Positions 37,836 through 48,235 of a stretch of DNA of 64,000 nt are shown in pieces. A model generated the notes under the pieces. The model was not told where the DNA came from, did no database searches, and was given only the letters and a program-made list of their open reading frames with translations. Both the position numbers and the translations under genes were made by a program. The stretch covers positions 4,536,001 to 4,600,000 of the forward strand of contig NZ_CP034015.1 in NCBI RefSeq assembly GCF_003855395.1, given 5' to 3'. Source of the DNA: Shewanella livingstonensis. GTDB lineage: Bacteria > Pseudomonadota > Gammaproteobacteria > Enterobacterales > Shewanellaceae. Numbering within the stretch: the stretch's first letter is position 1; every line of letters begins with the position of its first letter.

Positions 37836-39311
37836 TCAAGATGGTGATGGTTCTAGAGGGTTGTCACTCAGCGTATTTAGCCACACAAACTCAGGTAAAG
37901 CGTTTAAGTCTAAGCAATCTCCACGCTTGGCAATGGCACTATTTTTAGGTTTATAAGCCGGATGTTGATTTAATGCTTCAATTAACACCTGTTGTGCTTT
38001 CGATTCACCATGCACCAGAATCACTGGTGGTGATTGATTAAAATGTTGATACCAACACAGTAACTCAGTTTGATCAGCATGAGCCGATAATCCTCCAACC
38101 GTATGAAGCCGAGCAGCCACCTTGACACTCTGACCATGAATAGTCAGCGCATCCGCACCATCAACAAGTAGCCTTCCTGGTGTGCCTAAAGCCTGAAAAC
38201 CACAAATAATAATATCGGCTTCTTTGCGCCACAGATTGTGCACAAAATGATTGCGGATCCTGCCGCCATTACACATACCACTGCCGGCGATAATAATAAG
38301 TCCTTTATGGATCTCGTTCAGCTCTATCGACTCTTCGGTACTGTTAATAAATTCAGCACAAGATAACAACGGGTGGTGGCCGGGTGACAAACGGGTAAAA
38401 CGCTTAAAATCATCATCCATTAACGGATAATTATTAACATAGACTTCGGTCGCTTTTATTGCCATTGGGCTGTCTAAGCAAATACGCCAACCGGATAAGT
38501 CCCACTCTTTGGCATATAAATGAAATAAATATAATAACTCTTGGGCACGCCCTACCGAAAATGCGGGGATTAAAATATTGCCACGACTTTGATGAATGGT
38601 ATCTTTGAAGATCGATTTAAGCTCCACTAAGGTCTCTTGCCAACTTCGATGAGTTCTATCGCCATAAGTGCTTTCCATTAACACTAAATCGGCTTGTTCA
38701 ATAAAGGTTGGATCATCCAATATAGGCATGCCTGCTCGGCCTAAATCACCACTAAACACCAGTTTTTTCTGTGTCGATTTATCACCTAACCACAACTCAA
38801 CCACCGCCGAACCTAAAATATGTCCCGCATCAGACAAACAAATCTCTATCGCATCGGCAATATGTACACGTTGGCCGTAATCAACCTCAACAAATTGCAC
38901 TATAACGTGCTCAACATCTTCTTCGGTAAATAGCGGTTCAAGCGGTTCTAAATCATGTTTTGCGCGTTTTTTATTTTGCCTGTCGGTGTCTCTTTCTTGC
39001 AACATAGCCGCATCACGCAACATAATATTGCATAACTGTGCGGTGGCTTTTTGGGTATAAATAGGCCCAGTGAAGCCTTGCTTTATTAGATAAGGCAGTC
39101 GACCAGAATGATCAATATGTGCATGGCTTAGTACCACAGCATGGATTTGTGTCGCGTCGAATGGAAGAGGATCGTGATTACGTAACGCATCTGCTTTACT
39201 GCCCTGAATTAATCCACAATCAAGTAATACTTGCTGCCCATTAACGGTGAGTATATGACAAGACCCTGTCACCTCCTCTGTGGCGCCGTGAAATTGCAAA
39301 GTCATGTCCAT
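37836..39311 (-). CDS. MBL-fold beta-CASP RNA-processing-type hydrolase
   Basis: The 491-residue protein combines a metallo-beta-lactamase domain with the HAHIDHSGRLPYL zinc motif, DAGHILGSA and FSGDLG, and a beta-CASP insert (LVLMESTYGDRTH, PAFSVGRAQELLY, GSGMCNGGRI). A C-terminal RMMBL-like block follows (SAHADQTELLCWY). Such enzymes are CPSF-like or RNase J-like nucleases. All metal ligands appear intact. GGGAG lies seven bases before the ATG. Confidence 0.9.
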   Translation of the reverse strand: MDMTLQFHGATEEVTGSCHILTVNGQQVLLDCGLIQGSKADALRNHDPLPFDATQIHAVVLSHAHIDHSGRLPYLIKQGFTGPIYTQKATAQLCNIMLRDAAMLQERDTDRQNKKRAKHDLEPLEPLFTEEDVEHVIVQFVEVDYGQRVHIADAIEICLSDAGHILGSAVVELWLGDKSTQKKLVFSGDLGRAGMPILDDPTFIEQADLVLMESTYGDRTHRSWQETLVELKSIFKDTIHQSRGNILIPAFSVGRAQELLYLFHLYAKEWDLSGWRICLDSPMAIKATEVYVNNYPLMDDDFKRFTRLSPGHHPLLSCAEFINSTEESIELNEIHKGLIIIAGSGMCNGGRIRNHFVHNLWRKEADIIICGFQALGTPGRLLVDGADALTIHGQSVKVAARLHTVGGLSAHADQTELLCWYQHFNQSPPVILVHGESKAQQVLIEALNQHPAYKPKNSAIAKRGDCLDLNALPEFVWLNTLSDNPLEPSPS

Positions 39312-39680
39312 GATGTCGCTCCCGATAAAATCGATAACAGTGCTGAGTTAAGCGTATGACATTTACAGAATAAAATAGCGATCCATATCAAATAAACGTA
39401 TAAAAAACGAACATTAGTTTCATTCCATAAAAAATCACCTAAACTGCATAAGCCATCACCAATCAACATTTACTTACAATTATTAACCTTAAGCCAACCT
39501 GCGATTAACACCAGGTTTAGCTAAGTCATTGAACAATGCATTTTATGATGTATATCGCCTTTTTTGAGCATATTTCACTTTGTTAGTCGATAGAGGGTTT
39601 GTTACTCTCCGTCGTCTCAATGGAAAGATATATTAACGGATTAAGCTGTGCTTACTCAAACAACAAGACAAGAGATTAAA
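39312..39680. other. Long upstream region of the porin gene
   Basis: Divergent promoter region of 369 bases. It is AT-rich, with a TATATT box-like sequence near 39628-39633. I see no clear OmpR or CRP site that I would defend. Confidence 0.4.
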
Positions 39681-40889
39681 ATGAATAAAACATTAGTTGC
39701 AGCATTGATTTCAACCATTCTGGTAATACCTACTGCCTCGGCAATCGAAATCTATAAAGATGATGTTAATGCCGTTAAAATTGGCGGATTCATCGATGCA
39801 CGTGTCATTAATACTCAAGGCGAAACAGAAGTTGTTAACGGTGCTTCTCGAATTAATTTTGGTTTTAGTCGTCAACTACAAAATGATTGGAAAGCTTACG
39901 CTTTGCTTGAATGGGGTGTTAATCCGGTAGGTAGCACAGACATAGTGTATAACAACCGTTTTGAATCAATCCAAGAAGAGTTTTTCTATAACCGTCTTGG
40001 CTATGCAGGTTTATCACATGACAAATACGGTAGCATCACAATTGGCAAGCAATGGGGTGCTTGGTATGACGTGGTCTACAGCACAAACTATGGTTTTGTA
40101 TGGGACGGTAACACTGCGGGTGTTTACACTTATAACAAAGATGATGGCGCAGTAAACGGTGTGGGTCGTGGCGACAAAACCGTGCAATATCGTAACAGTT
40201 TTGGCGACATAAGCTTTGCCGTGCAAGCCCAGCTTAAAAATAGCGCCTTCTATACCTGTGACGCAGAAAGTATTACCCAAGATGACTGTGAAGCATTATG
40301 GACTACCGGTTCAGCAGAAGCTCAACAAGTTGAATATAACTACACCTATGGCGGCGCGGTAACCTATCAAGCAACAGACAAATTAGTGCTAACTGCCGGT
40401 CTTAACCGTGGTGAGTTTGATGTGACCTTTGGTAACGGTGGAACATCCACTGCTGTCGATCTTATTTACGGCATGGGTATCACCTGGGGTAACTTTGATC
40501 AAAACGGTTTTTATGCCGCTGCTAACATCAACAAAAACGAAAATCATGACACCGATAATATCGGCCGTTTAATTAACGATGCTGTGGGTATTGAGTCATT
40601 GTTTTCATACAAGTTCGATAACAATATTCGTACTTTTGTGTCGTACAACGTTTTGGATGCAGGCACTAACTACGTTATCCAGCCTAACTACAATACCGAT
40701 CCAGATGACGTATTCAAACGTCAGTTTTTTGTAGTGGGTTTACATTATGTATTTGACCCAGATACCGTTTTGTATGTTGAAGCTCGTCGTGATTACAGTG
40801 ACTTCACCAGCAATGACAAAGCACAACAAGCCAGAATGGAAGTGTCTGAAGATGATGGCGTAGCTATTGGTGTTCGTTTCACGCTGTAG
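39681..40889 (+). CDS. Outer-membrane porin, general trimeric type
   Basis: The ATG at 39681 gives 402 residues with a standard signal peptide (LVAALISTILVIPTASAIE). The mature protein starts EIYKDDVNAVKIGGFIDARV, shows the porin L3-type region (GKQWGAWYDVVYSTN) and ends in a C-terminal strand GVAIGVRFTL with the terminal aromatic pattern needed for BAM recognition. It forms 16-strand barrels in the outer membrane. A GTG at 39648 would give a longer start without a proper signal. Confidence 0.9.
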   Translation: MNKTLVAALISTILVIPTASAIEIYKDDVNAVKIGGFIDARVINTQGETEVVNGASRINFGFSRQLQNDWKAYALLEWGVNPVGSTDIVYNNRFESIQEEFFYNRLGYAGLSHDKYGSITIGKQWGAWYDVVYSTNYGFVWDGNTAGVYTYNKDDGAVNGVGRGDKTVQYRNSFGDISFAVQAQLKNSAFYTCDAESITQDDCEALWTTGSAEAQQVEYNYTYGGAVTYQATDKLVLTAGLNRGEFDVTFGNGGTSTAVDLIYGMGITWGNFDQNGFYAAANINKNENHDTDNIGRLINDAVGIESLFSYKFDNNIRTFVSYNVLDAGTNYVIQPNYNTDPDDVFKRQFFVVGLHYVFDPDTVLYVEARRDYSDFTSNDKAQQARMEVSEDDGVAIGVRFTL

Positions 40890-40918
40890 TCTGCATATTT
40901 GGGCTTAACTGACCGATC

Positions 40919-40952
40919 AAAAAAGGTTCGACATCGCTGTCGAACCTTTTTT
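40919..40952 (+). terminator. Terminator of the porin gene
   Basis: AAAAAAGGTTCGACA pairs with TGTCGAACCTTTTTT around TCGC. It ends the porin transcript and lies 76 bases from the end of the convergent ppiB. Confidence 0.9.
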
Positions 40953-41028
40953 ATTACGTTGCTTTAAGCCAGTTCTTCATAGCTAATGTTTAATAGCTTA
41001 ATGCCTAAGTGAAATGCAGCGCACTTAA

Positions 41029-41538
41029 TTAAGCGACATGCTTCTCGTCAATTATAGTTACTTTTTCAACAATAATCGGCTCGCGCGGCACGTCTTCATG
41101 GCCTGCTTTGGTGGTCGTTTTAACACGCTCCATCTGTTGAATCACATCCATACCCGCAGTCACTTTAGCAAATACAGCATAACCCCAACCGGCATTAGTC
41201 ATCGCAGCGTGGTCTAGAAAATCATTATCAGCAACATTAATAAAAAACTGTCCCGTAGCAGAATGTGGCGCATCGGTTCGCGCCATGGCCAATGTACCTA
41301 ACACATTGTTCAAACCTTTATTGGCTTCATTGGCAATCGGATCACGGGTGGGTTTCTCTTTCATTTTGTCGGTCAAGCCACCCCCCTGCACCATAAAACC
41401 TTTAATAACCCGATGAAATATAGTGCCTTCATAAAAACCATCTTGGCAATATTTTAAAAAGTTTTTTGACGAAACAGGTGCACGTTCCATTTCAAGCTCT
41501 ACGGTAAAATCGCCAAGGTTGGTGCTGAAGATAATCAT
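41029..41538 (-). CDS. ppiB: Cyclophilin-type peptidyl-prolyl isomerase B
   Basis: I chose the ATG at 41538 (MIIFSTNLGDFTVELE), giving 169 residues as usual for cytosolic PpiB; the longer frame to 41574 has no signal peptide pattern. The active-site residues are visible: FHRVIKGFMVQGG, GTLAMARTDAPHSATGQFFI, WGYAVFAKV. It catalyses proline isomerisation during folding in the cytoplasm. Confidence 0.95.
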   Translation of the reverse strand: MIIFSTNLGDFTVELEMERAPVSSKNFLKYCQDGFYEGTIFHRVIKGFMVQGGGLTDKMKEKPTRDPIANEANKGLNNVLGTLAMARTDAPHSATGQFFINVADNDFLDHAAMTNAGWGYAVFAKVTAGMDVIQQMERVKTTTKAGHEDVPREPIIVEKVTIIDEKHVA

Positions 41539-41844
41539 ATACGGCCATGTTCCAAAAATGAGAATAGCCGTCATTATATTATATAGAACCGAAAGCGGCT
41601 ATTACACATATCGTTAAATGAAATCCAATCGATTAAAACGGTTAACTTATTGCCCTAGCTGATTAAATAAATCCATCGCGGTGCGCCTCATCGCGCTTAC
41701 TCCTGCACGTATCGTTAACGGATAACCTGACGTAAACTAACTAGAATGCAAAGACGGTAAGGTATCGCCCGACTTGGCACTGGCTTGATACTGCTCCAGC
41801 TCTACTCAACCAAGCCAAAATATTGAAAAATACCTTAATGTCAC

Positions 41845-42639
41845 TTACTGATTATTAGCTGCGGCGATAGCATGTTGTTTATAGCGCATTATATTTTGAA
41901 AAGTATCCACCCAATACTCTTGTGGATGTGCAGCAAGAAACTGTAATAATTGTTCATGGGCCTCGCTGGAGACACTCAAATAATCTCCGCCAATACCATG
42001 AAACACAATGCTCACTAACTGACCTTGTTCCGCACCAGCTTTAACATAGTTAATGAGGGTCTCACCACTTACCTCTGAGGGCATATAAACCACCTCACTA
42101 TCGTCATTAACACCCTGCCCTTTTACAGCCATAAATAACGGACTCACCTCGGTTAAATAATCTTTCCCACCGGCCATAGTATCGCCACACGGAACAGTAA
42201 AAGTACGCGTTGATTTACCGTCAATCGCAAATAAAAAGGCATTAGCAATTTCCAGTTCATGACGTAACGCTTGCGGCGAACGAGTATCTAAATCTACAAA
42301 GTCGGCTACCCAGTCTCGGTTTGGCAGCGACTTACTGCAGCCATGAGATAAAGAGTGATTACCTAGTTCATGCCCTAAGGCAGCCACATGTCGCCAGTCA
42401 TTTAATCGACTAGCAACTGTTGATGCCGACATAACCAAATAGAACGATGCATTAAATTTGTAGCGCCCTAGCGCAGGAATAGCATGGTCAAGCTGGCTGG
42501 CTAATGCATCATCGTATGACAAGCTCACCGCCGCTTTGGCATTATGTGGCCACACAAACTCTACAGGCTCATTGGCGTATAAACTTGCTGATATTAATAA
42601 CATTATTAGCAAAATAACATATCGTTTTACATTCAACAT
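41845..42639 (-). CDS. Exported polysaccharide deacetylase (NodB-like)
   Basis: The start at 42639 gives 264 residues with a signal peptide (YVILLIMLLISASLYANE). NodB motifs are SLSYDDALASQL with the catalytic and metal-binding Asp pair, and GNHSLSHGC with the metal-binding histidines. It removes acetyl groups from a surface or cell-wall polysaccharide; the substrate is not known. An upstream in-frame ATG (42756) gives a longer protein without a good ribosome site. Confidence 0.8.
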   Translation of the reverse strand: MLNVKRYVILLIMLLISASLYANEPVEFVWPHNAKAAVSLSYDDALASQLDHAIPALGRYKFNASFYLVMSASTVASRLNDWRHVAALGHELGNHSLSHGCSKSLPNRDWVADFVDLDTRSPQALRHELEIANAFLFAIDGKSTRTFTVPCGDTMAGGKDYLTEVSPLFMAVKGQGVNDDSEVVYMPSEVSGETLINYVKAGAEQGQLVSIVFHGIGGDYLSVSSEAHEQLLQFLAAHPQEYWVDTFQNIMRYKQHAIAAANNQ

Positions 42640-42881
42640 AAGGCTAACCTTTTGATCTTGAAGTAATATAGCGTGCTTAAGAGTACTATTTAACAAGGTC
42701 TTACACGCTATGCTGACCACTGTTGTTTTTAAGCAATTTAGCAATTTAATCATCACGGTGCTGGCGACAAAATTAGACTAACAACAATAATTGATGGTAC
42801 ATGATGACAGCTAAGAATGGCGGCATTTATTGTTAACGCCAACCTTATTACCAGTAATGATGGTCGCTACAGGAGATAAAA

Positions 42882-43418
42882 ATGAAAATCATCACAGAAA
42901 GCCCAAGGCTAATGATTAGAGAGTTCACCCTTGAAGATGCCCCTGCGGTGTTGCACTTTAATACCCCAGAGCTAGTGAATCGATATACCGGCGATGCGGG
43001 CGTGTGCACCACGTTAACTGATGCCGAAGACATCATCCGCACTATTTGGCTGGTGGAATATCAACAGTATGGTTTTGGCCGTTGGGCGGTAGTCGTTAAA
43101 GACACCAACACCGTGATTGGTTTTTGCGGTTTTAAAAATGAAACTCGTATTAATGCCGTCGATATTGGCTATCGCTTACACCCGGATTACTGGGGTATGG
43201 GTTTAGCAACAGAAGCCAATCAGGCATGTATTGATTATGCTAAAGCACACATGGATTTAGACGTTGTTTATGCTTATGCGGCGGATGCTAATACTGGTTC
43301 GATTAATGTCGCCACTAAGCTTGGGATGGTTTATCACTCGCAGTATCAAGAAGGCGAACTTACCTTCAATCGGTATGAGATTTTGCTCAAGGCTGGCGGA
43401 TCAATAGATAACGTTTAG
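42882..43418 (+). CDS. GNAT-family N-acetyltransferase
   Basis: The 178-residue protein is of the RimJ/RimL type: ITESPRLMIREFTLEDAPAV at the N-terminus, VIGFCGFKNE, and the acetyl-CoA site YWGMGLATEANQACIDYA. GGAGA stands five bases before the ATG. It is a complete single-domain enzyme; the target (a protein, a drug or a small molecule) is not evident. Confidence 0.88.
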   Translation: MKIITESPRLMIREFTLEDAPAVLHFNTPELVNRYTGDAGVCTTLTDAEDIIRTIWLVEYQQYGFGRWAVVVKDTNTVIGFCGFKNETRINAVDIGYRLHPDYWGMGLATEANQACIDYAKAHMDLDVVYAYAADANTGSINVATKLGMVYHSQYQEGELTFNRYEILLKAGGSIDNV

Positions 43419-43473
43419 CCGAGAAACTCTGCGACTATCAAGCCATTAAAATCGTATATTTTCCCTAATAAAA

Positions 43474-43519
43474 AATCCCTTAACCACTTAGCCGTAAATA
43501 ACTTAGTCGATAAGGGATT
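43474..43519. terminator. Hairpin between convergent GNAT and hcr genes
   Basis: AATCCCTTA (43474-43482) pairs with TAAGGGATT (43511-43519). It has a long loop; A-rich sequence before it becomes a T-run on the other strand, so it may end the hcp-hcr transcript. Confidence 0.45.
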
Positions 43520-43543
43520 CTCAGTATTAATTTCGCTGCTAAG

Positions 43544-44755
43544 CTACATTTTTAGCTGCACATTCGAAGTCATTTTAGTAGAGCACGCCAATACAAAACC
43601 GGCAGCAATTTCTTCCGCGGTTAATGCCATCTTGCTAGACGACACTGTGGTGCCTGAAACAACCTGACATTTACATGCACCACATACGCCCGTTCGGCAA
43701 GCCGCAATCATCGGTAACTTTGCAGACTCTATGCCGTCAAGTAAGCTTTGATCGCCGCTTAATTCAACCTGCTTGTCACCAATACTCAACATAAACCGTT
43801 CTGTTGATGGATTACTGTCTAGCGCCGCTTTTAAGCCTAGAGCGCTACTTGCGCCAAAGCTTTCTTGATTAAACTGACTCATATCAAATTCGGCAGCTTC
43901 AAGCATTAATTTTACCGCCGCCATGTAGGGCTCAGGTCCGCACACAAATACTGTACGTTGTTGATAATCTGGTACTAACTTGACTAAGGTTTCTAAGCTT
44001 AAACGACCACCTTCGCAACCTGTAGAGGTATGTTTAGCGGTTAAATCTTGCTTATTACTGTCGGACTCAAGTACATAATTAAGATTAAAACTCGGGCTTC
44101 GAGATGCCATTGATGCCATCGAATCGGCAAACATAATGTCATTAACCGTTTTGGCACTGTGTACAAAGGCAATATCACTGTCGGTAGTGGTATCGCAAAG
44201 CCAGCGCGACATAGAATGCATAGGTGTGACACCACAACCAGCACTTAACAATAAGTATTTATCGGCTTCAATGTCGATCAAGTTAAATATTCCATCAGGG
44301 CCAGTAACCGTTACTTCATCGCCAACATTGAGCGACTCAGTTAAGTAATTAGACACCAAACCACCAGCGATTTTTTTAACCGTAACCACTAACGAAAATG
44401 GTCGTGAAGGCGATGATGAAATAGTGTAACTGCGATAAACTTTGTCGCCATTAATGTCGAGTTTAAAGGTAATAAACTGTCCCGGTTTAAAATTAAACTT
44501 AACCGGTTCAAGCCCTTGAAATCGAAAACTCACCACATCATGGGTTTCATTCCATTTTTCAACACAGCAAAGCTGCACCTCACCTCGCTGCCAGTTTTCG
44601 GCAGCCCAAAGTGCCTTCGAGCCTGTCAATACAGGCGGTTGCACCGTAGGCGTGGTCTTGAAAACAGGGGCCTCGATAACAGGAGTTACCTTTTTTGCCG
44701 CTTGGGCAGAAAGCGCTTGTGAAAATGAAAAACCAATTGAGGGAGCACTACTCAT
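43544..44755 (-). CDS. hcr: NADH oxidoreductase for the hybrid-cluster protein
   Basis: Hcr passes electrons from NADH to Hcp. After a non-conserved N-terminus (about 1-55, Ala/Val/Pro-rich), the FAD domain has RSYTISSSPSRPF, the NAD domain has LSAGCGVTPMHSM and VFVCGPEPYM, and the C-terminal [2Fe-2S] domain has CRTGVCGACKC and a distal LACS. All four iron-sulfur cysteines are present. It follows hcp by 113 bases and is probably transcribed with it. Confidence 0.93.
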   Translation of the reverse strand: MSSAPSIGFSFSQALSAQAAKKVTPVIEAPVFKTTPTVQPPVLTGSKALWAAENWQRGEVQLCCVEKWNETHDVVSFRFQGLEPVKFNFKPGQFITFKLDINGDKVYRSYTISSSPSRPFSLVVTVKKIAGGLVSNYLTESLNVGDEVTVTGPDGIFNLIDIEADKYLLLSAGCGVTPMHSMSRWLCDTTTDSDIAFVHSAKTVNDIMFADSMASMASRSPSFNLNYVLESDSNKQDLTAKHTSTGCEGGRLSLETLVKLVPDYQQRTVFVCGPEPYMAAVKLMLEAAEFDMSQFNQESFGASSALGLKAALDSNPSTERFMLSIGDKQVELSGDQSLLDGIESAKLPMIAACRTGVCGACKCQVVSGTTVSSSKMALTAEEIAAGFVLACSTKMTSNVQLKM

Positions 44756-44868
44756 TTTGACACCTTTAACGCAGTAAAAAACACCGAGCGCGATATGAAC
44801 ATCTCATATCGCCTGTAATCGTTATCGTGCAAATACGGGTAACATAAATGCACGATTTTTAGGGCTAA

Positions 44869-46527
44869 TTACGCCACTTTCATCATGGCTTTTAAGTCTG
44901 ACGCAACATCAGTAGTGCCACGCAAACCAAACTGCTGCTCTAAAATAGTCATTAGATTGTCAGATAAAAACGCTGGCGCTGTAGGCCCTGTACGGATGTT
45001 TTTCACGCCAAGCGATAACAGAGTTAACAACACCACAATCGCTTTTTGCTCAAACCACGACAACACTAGGCTCAACGGTAAATCGTTAAGGTCACATTCA
45101 AAAATATCTTTTAATGCTAATGCTAACTGAATAGCAGAATAGGCATCGTTACATTGGCCCACATCTAATAAGCGTGGTATGCCATTGATGTCACCAAAGT
45201 CTAATTTATTGAATTTGTACTTACCGCAACCTAAGGTCAAAATAATTGAATCGTCAGGCACTGATTTAGCTAAATCGGTAAAGTAATTACGCTCTAACTT
45301 GTCGCCATCACAACCACCAATTAAGAAGAAGTGCTTAATAGAACCATTCTTAACATTTTCAACTACGGTTGGTGCCGCTGCCATTAAGGCATTACGAGCA
45401 AAACCGATAGTGATCATGTGTGGAATTTCATCATAAGCAAAGCCTTCAAGCTCAAGGGCTTTGTTAATCACTTCGCTGAAATCATCACCTTCAACGTGAG
45501 TCACACCAGGCCAACCTACGATACTGCGGGTATAAATACGGTCAGAGTACTCACCCACTGTAGGGTCGATAATACAGTTTGAGGTCATCACTACTGCACC
45601 TGGGAAAGTGGCAAATTCTTTTTGCTGATTTTGCCAAGCGCCGCCGTAGTTACCGACTAAATGCGCGTATTTTTTAAATGCTGGGTAAGCAAGTGCTGGT
45701 AACATTTCGCCGTGAGTAAAGACATTAATGCCCTTGCCTACAGTTTGCTCAAGAATAAGCTCTAGATCTTTCATGTCGTGACCAGACACTAAAATCGCTT
45801 TACCTTTAACAGATTTGGTATTCACTTGTGTTGGCTCAGGATGGCCAAATGAGGTGGTTTCGCCTAAATCTAACATCGCCATAATGCGATAGTTTAATTG
45901 GCCAATTTCCATTGCAGTCGCAAATAACTTGTCTGCATCAACAGAGTCTTCGCCTAAAAATGCCATAATTTTATGGAACTCAGCAGCCACATCGACATCA
46001 GTTTGATCTAATACGCGAGCATGCTCCATATAAGCCGCTGCGCCTTTTAAGCCATATAGGCATAATAAACGTAAGCCTAAAATGTCTTCATTTACGTCTC
46101 CGCCATTAAGCAATGCAATCGGCGCTTGAGCTAATATTTCAGGTTTTGAAGTCGCCAGTAATAATTCACCTTGGCCACTTACCATTTCTGGCTCAACGCC
46201 TTTGCCTTTACAAGCTGCAATGTAAGCCGCTTTTAATTGATCGCGATACGTTTGTGCCTGGTAGGCATAATCAATTAAGCGTTCATCGTCGAAGTTTACG
46301 TTAGTTAACGTGGCAAAAAAGGCTTTAGGCACAAAAGTGTCAATGTCGTTGTCTACAATGCCAAACTCACGCGCTTTAACAGCATAAGCCGACACGCCTT
46401 GTAGCATATAGATTAATAAATCTTGAATATCAGACGTCGACGCTAGCTTGCCGCACATACCTTGCGAGTAACTACAGCCATTGCCTTCTGGTGTTCTAAT
46501 GGTTTGCTCACATTGCACACAAAACAT
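44869..46527 (-). CDS. hcp: Hybrid-cluster protein (hydroxylamine/NO reductase), class II
   Basis: Hcp reduces nitric oxide to N2O and hydroxylamine to ammonia under nitrosative stress. The ATG at 46527 (GAGGAG upstream) gives 552 residues. Four N-terminal cysteines C3, C6, C18 and C25 follow CX2CX11CX6C, the class II spacing that binds a [2Fe-2S] cluster in enteric bacteria. Hybrid-cluster ligands lie in [29 protein letters not shown] and LGCGKYKFN. An NsrR-like palindrome 24 bases upstream agrees with NO control. Confidence 0.95.
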   Translation of the reverse strand: MFCVQCEQTIRTPEGNGCSYSQGMCGKLASTSDIQDLLIYMLQGVSAYAVKAREFGIVDNDIDTFVPKAFFATLTNVNFDDERLIDYAYQAQTYRDQLKAAYIAACKGKGVEPEMVSGQGELLLATSKPEILAQAPIALLNGGDVNEDILGLRLLCLYGLKGAAAYMEHARVLDQTDVDVAAEFHKIMAFLGEDSVDADKLFATAMEIGQLNYRIMAMLDLGETTSFGHPEPTQVNTKSVKGKAILVSGHDMKDLELILEQTVGKGINVFTHGEMLPALAYPAFKKYAHLVGNYGGAWQNQQKEFATFPGAVVMTSNCIIDPTVGEYSDRIYTRSIVGWPGVTHVEGDDFSEVINKALELEGFAYDEIPHMITIGFARNALMAAAPTVVENVKNGSIKHFFLIGGCDGDKLERNYFTDLAKSVPDDSIILTLGCGKYKFNKLDFGDINGIPRLLDVGQCNDAYSAIQLALALKDIFECDLNDLPLSLVLSWFEQKAIVVLLTLLSLGVKNIRTGPTAPAFLSDNLMTILEQQFGLRGTTDVASDLKAMMKVA

Positions 46528-46550
46528 AACTCTACTCCTCAAATATTATT

Positions 46551-46569
46551 CATGTATAAATTTTACATG
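46551..46569 (-). promoter_or_regulatory. NsrR-like operator upstream of hcp
   Basis: CATGTATAAATTTTACATG is a perfect 6-bp inverted repeat with seven bases between arms. The outer ATGTA-N7-TACAT matches the 17-bp NsrR box layout; the centre (TAAATTT) is not the usual TTTnAAA. It lies 24 bases before the hcp start, where it would block transcription. Confidence 0.6.
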
Positions 46570-46846
46570 TTAAGGATGAGTTTACTCTTTACTTTGTAAA
46601 TCAAAACCCGTTTTTATTACTAATGTTAGCTTTTATGAGCCGTATCACCTTTAGCAATCGCTAATATAAGTCGTTTTTTATCTAGCAATAACGAAGCTCA
46701 ACGTAAAGGTAATCAAGCCTAATGGTCTATTATTAATATCAGAATAAGTCGATATGATCGTTACAGCCTGCCGTTAAAAACTTTCCATTTATCCAATAAA
46801 AACACGTAGAATTAATCTATTAAAGACTTTCAATCAGGATGAATAG

Positions 46847-47536
46847 ATGAAAACCAAGCTTAACGTTATAGCATCAGCCTTATTTTTATTACTTGCCCCA
46901 GCGGCAATGGCTGCCAATGTTGCTGTGATCACCTTAGACAATGGTGCTAATGTTCGCTTAAAAGACGACTTCACCTGGGAATACATCATTACCGAAACCG
47001 TTAACCAACCTGTAGTTGTCACTCAAGCCACTGTTGCAACTGCTGTAGCGGCTACAACGGTATTACCTATTGCCACCTCAGAAGCCGCAATAGGCATGCC
47101 TGTTGATAGCGCCAACACCGAGGTAACACCTGCACTAATTCATTCCGTGGCCCCTGCAATCGTCACCACACGTTTAACGGCAGCGGCATTAGCACAGCCA
47201 GAGTTATTAAGCAGCACAGCTAAAGACGGCATTAAAATCACTCTTGCTAACACAAAGTGGCAAGGCAATAAGCTTGGCTTAGTGTTTGATTTTGACAGTA
47301 CCAGTAACGAACATGTCACGGTTGTTGAAGTTGAAGTGAGTTTTTACAATGACAACGGTGCATTGCTCAAAACAGAAAAGCTTGAAGCCTGGGAAGCTAT
47401 ATTCCGTATGCCAGAAACTTACCTGCGTAAAGGTCAGCATCGCCAAAGTGATACAATTTGGATAGAAGGTGTTAATAAGCAGCAATGGCAAAAGCAGTTA
47501 ATCAGCTTAAAAATTATTGAAATTGAATCTCGTTAG
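46847..47536 (+). CDS. Exported protein, DUF3157-like
   Basis: The 229-residue protein has a clear signal peptide (IASALFLLLAPAAMAANV). The mature N-terminus, VAVITLDNGANVRLKDDFTW, and the tail KWQGNKLGLVFDF, VVEVEVSFYNDNG, agree with the DUF3157 family of Vibrio and Shewanella. A low-complexity Ala/Thr/Val region (about 58-125) joins the parts. It is probably periplasmic; the function is unknown. Confidence 0.65.
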   Translation: MKTKLNVIASALFLLLAPAAMAANVAVITLDNGANVRLKDDFTWEYIITETVNQPVVVTQATVATAVAATTVLPIATSEAAIGMPVDSANTEVTPALIHSVAPAIVTTRLTAAALAQPELLSSTAKDGIKITLANTKWQGNKLGLVFDFDSTSNEHVTVVEVEVSFYNDNGALLKTEKLEAWEAIFRMPETYLRKGQHRQSDTIWIEGVNKQQWQKQLISLKIIEIESR

Positions 47537-47566
47537 CCCAAAGAAACCGTTTTTCAAAAATGACAT

Positions 47567-47608
47567 AAAAAAGCCCAAGTGAAATTAATATCTCATTTGG
47601 GCTTTTTT
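47567..47608. terminator. Bidirectional terminator
   Basis: AAAAAAGCCCAA (47567-47578) pairs with TTGGGCTTTTTT (47597-47608); the stem can extend through GTGA/TCAT. T-runs occur on both strands, so it serves both convergent genes. Confidence 0.85.
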
Positions 47609-47645
47609 GCACGACGCAGTTATTGAGGCGACGTGTTAACACCAA

Positions 47646-47906
47646 TTAATTTAACAACTCATGCTCTTTCGGCAGCTGCTTACTAATCCATAATATCAAT
47701 TTATGTTTGCGATTTGGACCATCATCTTTATCTTCGGCTAAAGGCTGGATTAAGTTGTCTTGTACCAATAATCGATAAATACATTCCACTTTGTCTTTTG
47801 GCGAAATACCTTTACCAAAATCATCAAAACCACGCTTTTGTGCGTATCCCATGCCAATCTCCATCGCGAGCTTGAGCAGTTTGGTATCGTGTTTACCCGC
47901 TTTCAT
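47646..47906 (-). CDS. Small cytosolic protein, DUF5062-like
   Basis: The 86-residue protein is charged and helical: AMEIGMGYAQKRGFDDFGKG, then PKDKVECIYRLLVQD and KHKLILWISKQLP. It agrees with the small DUF5062 family of Vibrio and Shewanella. AGGATGATAG precedes the ATG. No function is known. Confidence 0.6.
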   Translation of the reverse strand: MKAGKHDTKLLKLAMEIGMGYAQKRGFDDFGKGISPKDKVECIYRLLVQDNLIQPLAEDKDDGPNRKHKLILWISKQLPKEHELLN

Positions 47907-48235
47907 CTATCATCCTCATGGTACTCTCTATTGCTATTAAGCTACGCGAATACAGACAAATTAGCACTACAATTGCGGTCAATATGCCGCAAAATCTAAT
48001 AAACATCACTATTAGCAACTTTAGTTACAATAATTAATCTTAGTTAATACCATTAACCTTTGCTGCAAGGCGCAGGCTTGGTATTGTATTGGGTTATACC
48101 AACCCGCTGAGCAATAGCTTATTTTTGAGTTTGGTACTATCACTTTACGTTTTTACTGTCACTATTCAACGTCACAATAACATTTAGAATAGGCATAAAA
48201 GCACCTAAATCGGGCACAGACCCAAGGATATTTTA
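47907..48235. other. Divergent intergenic region
   Basis: 329 bases between the DUF5062-like gene and the M3 peptidase. No gene, repeat or clear operator is visible apart from the ribosome site AAGGATATTTT before 48236. Confidence 0.45.
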
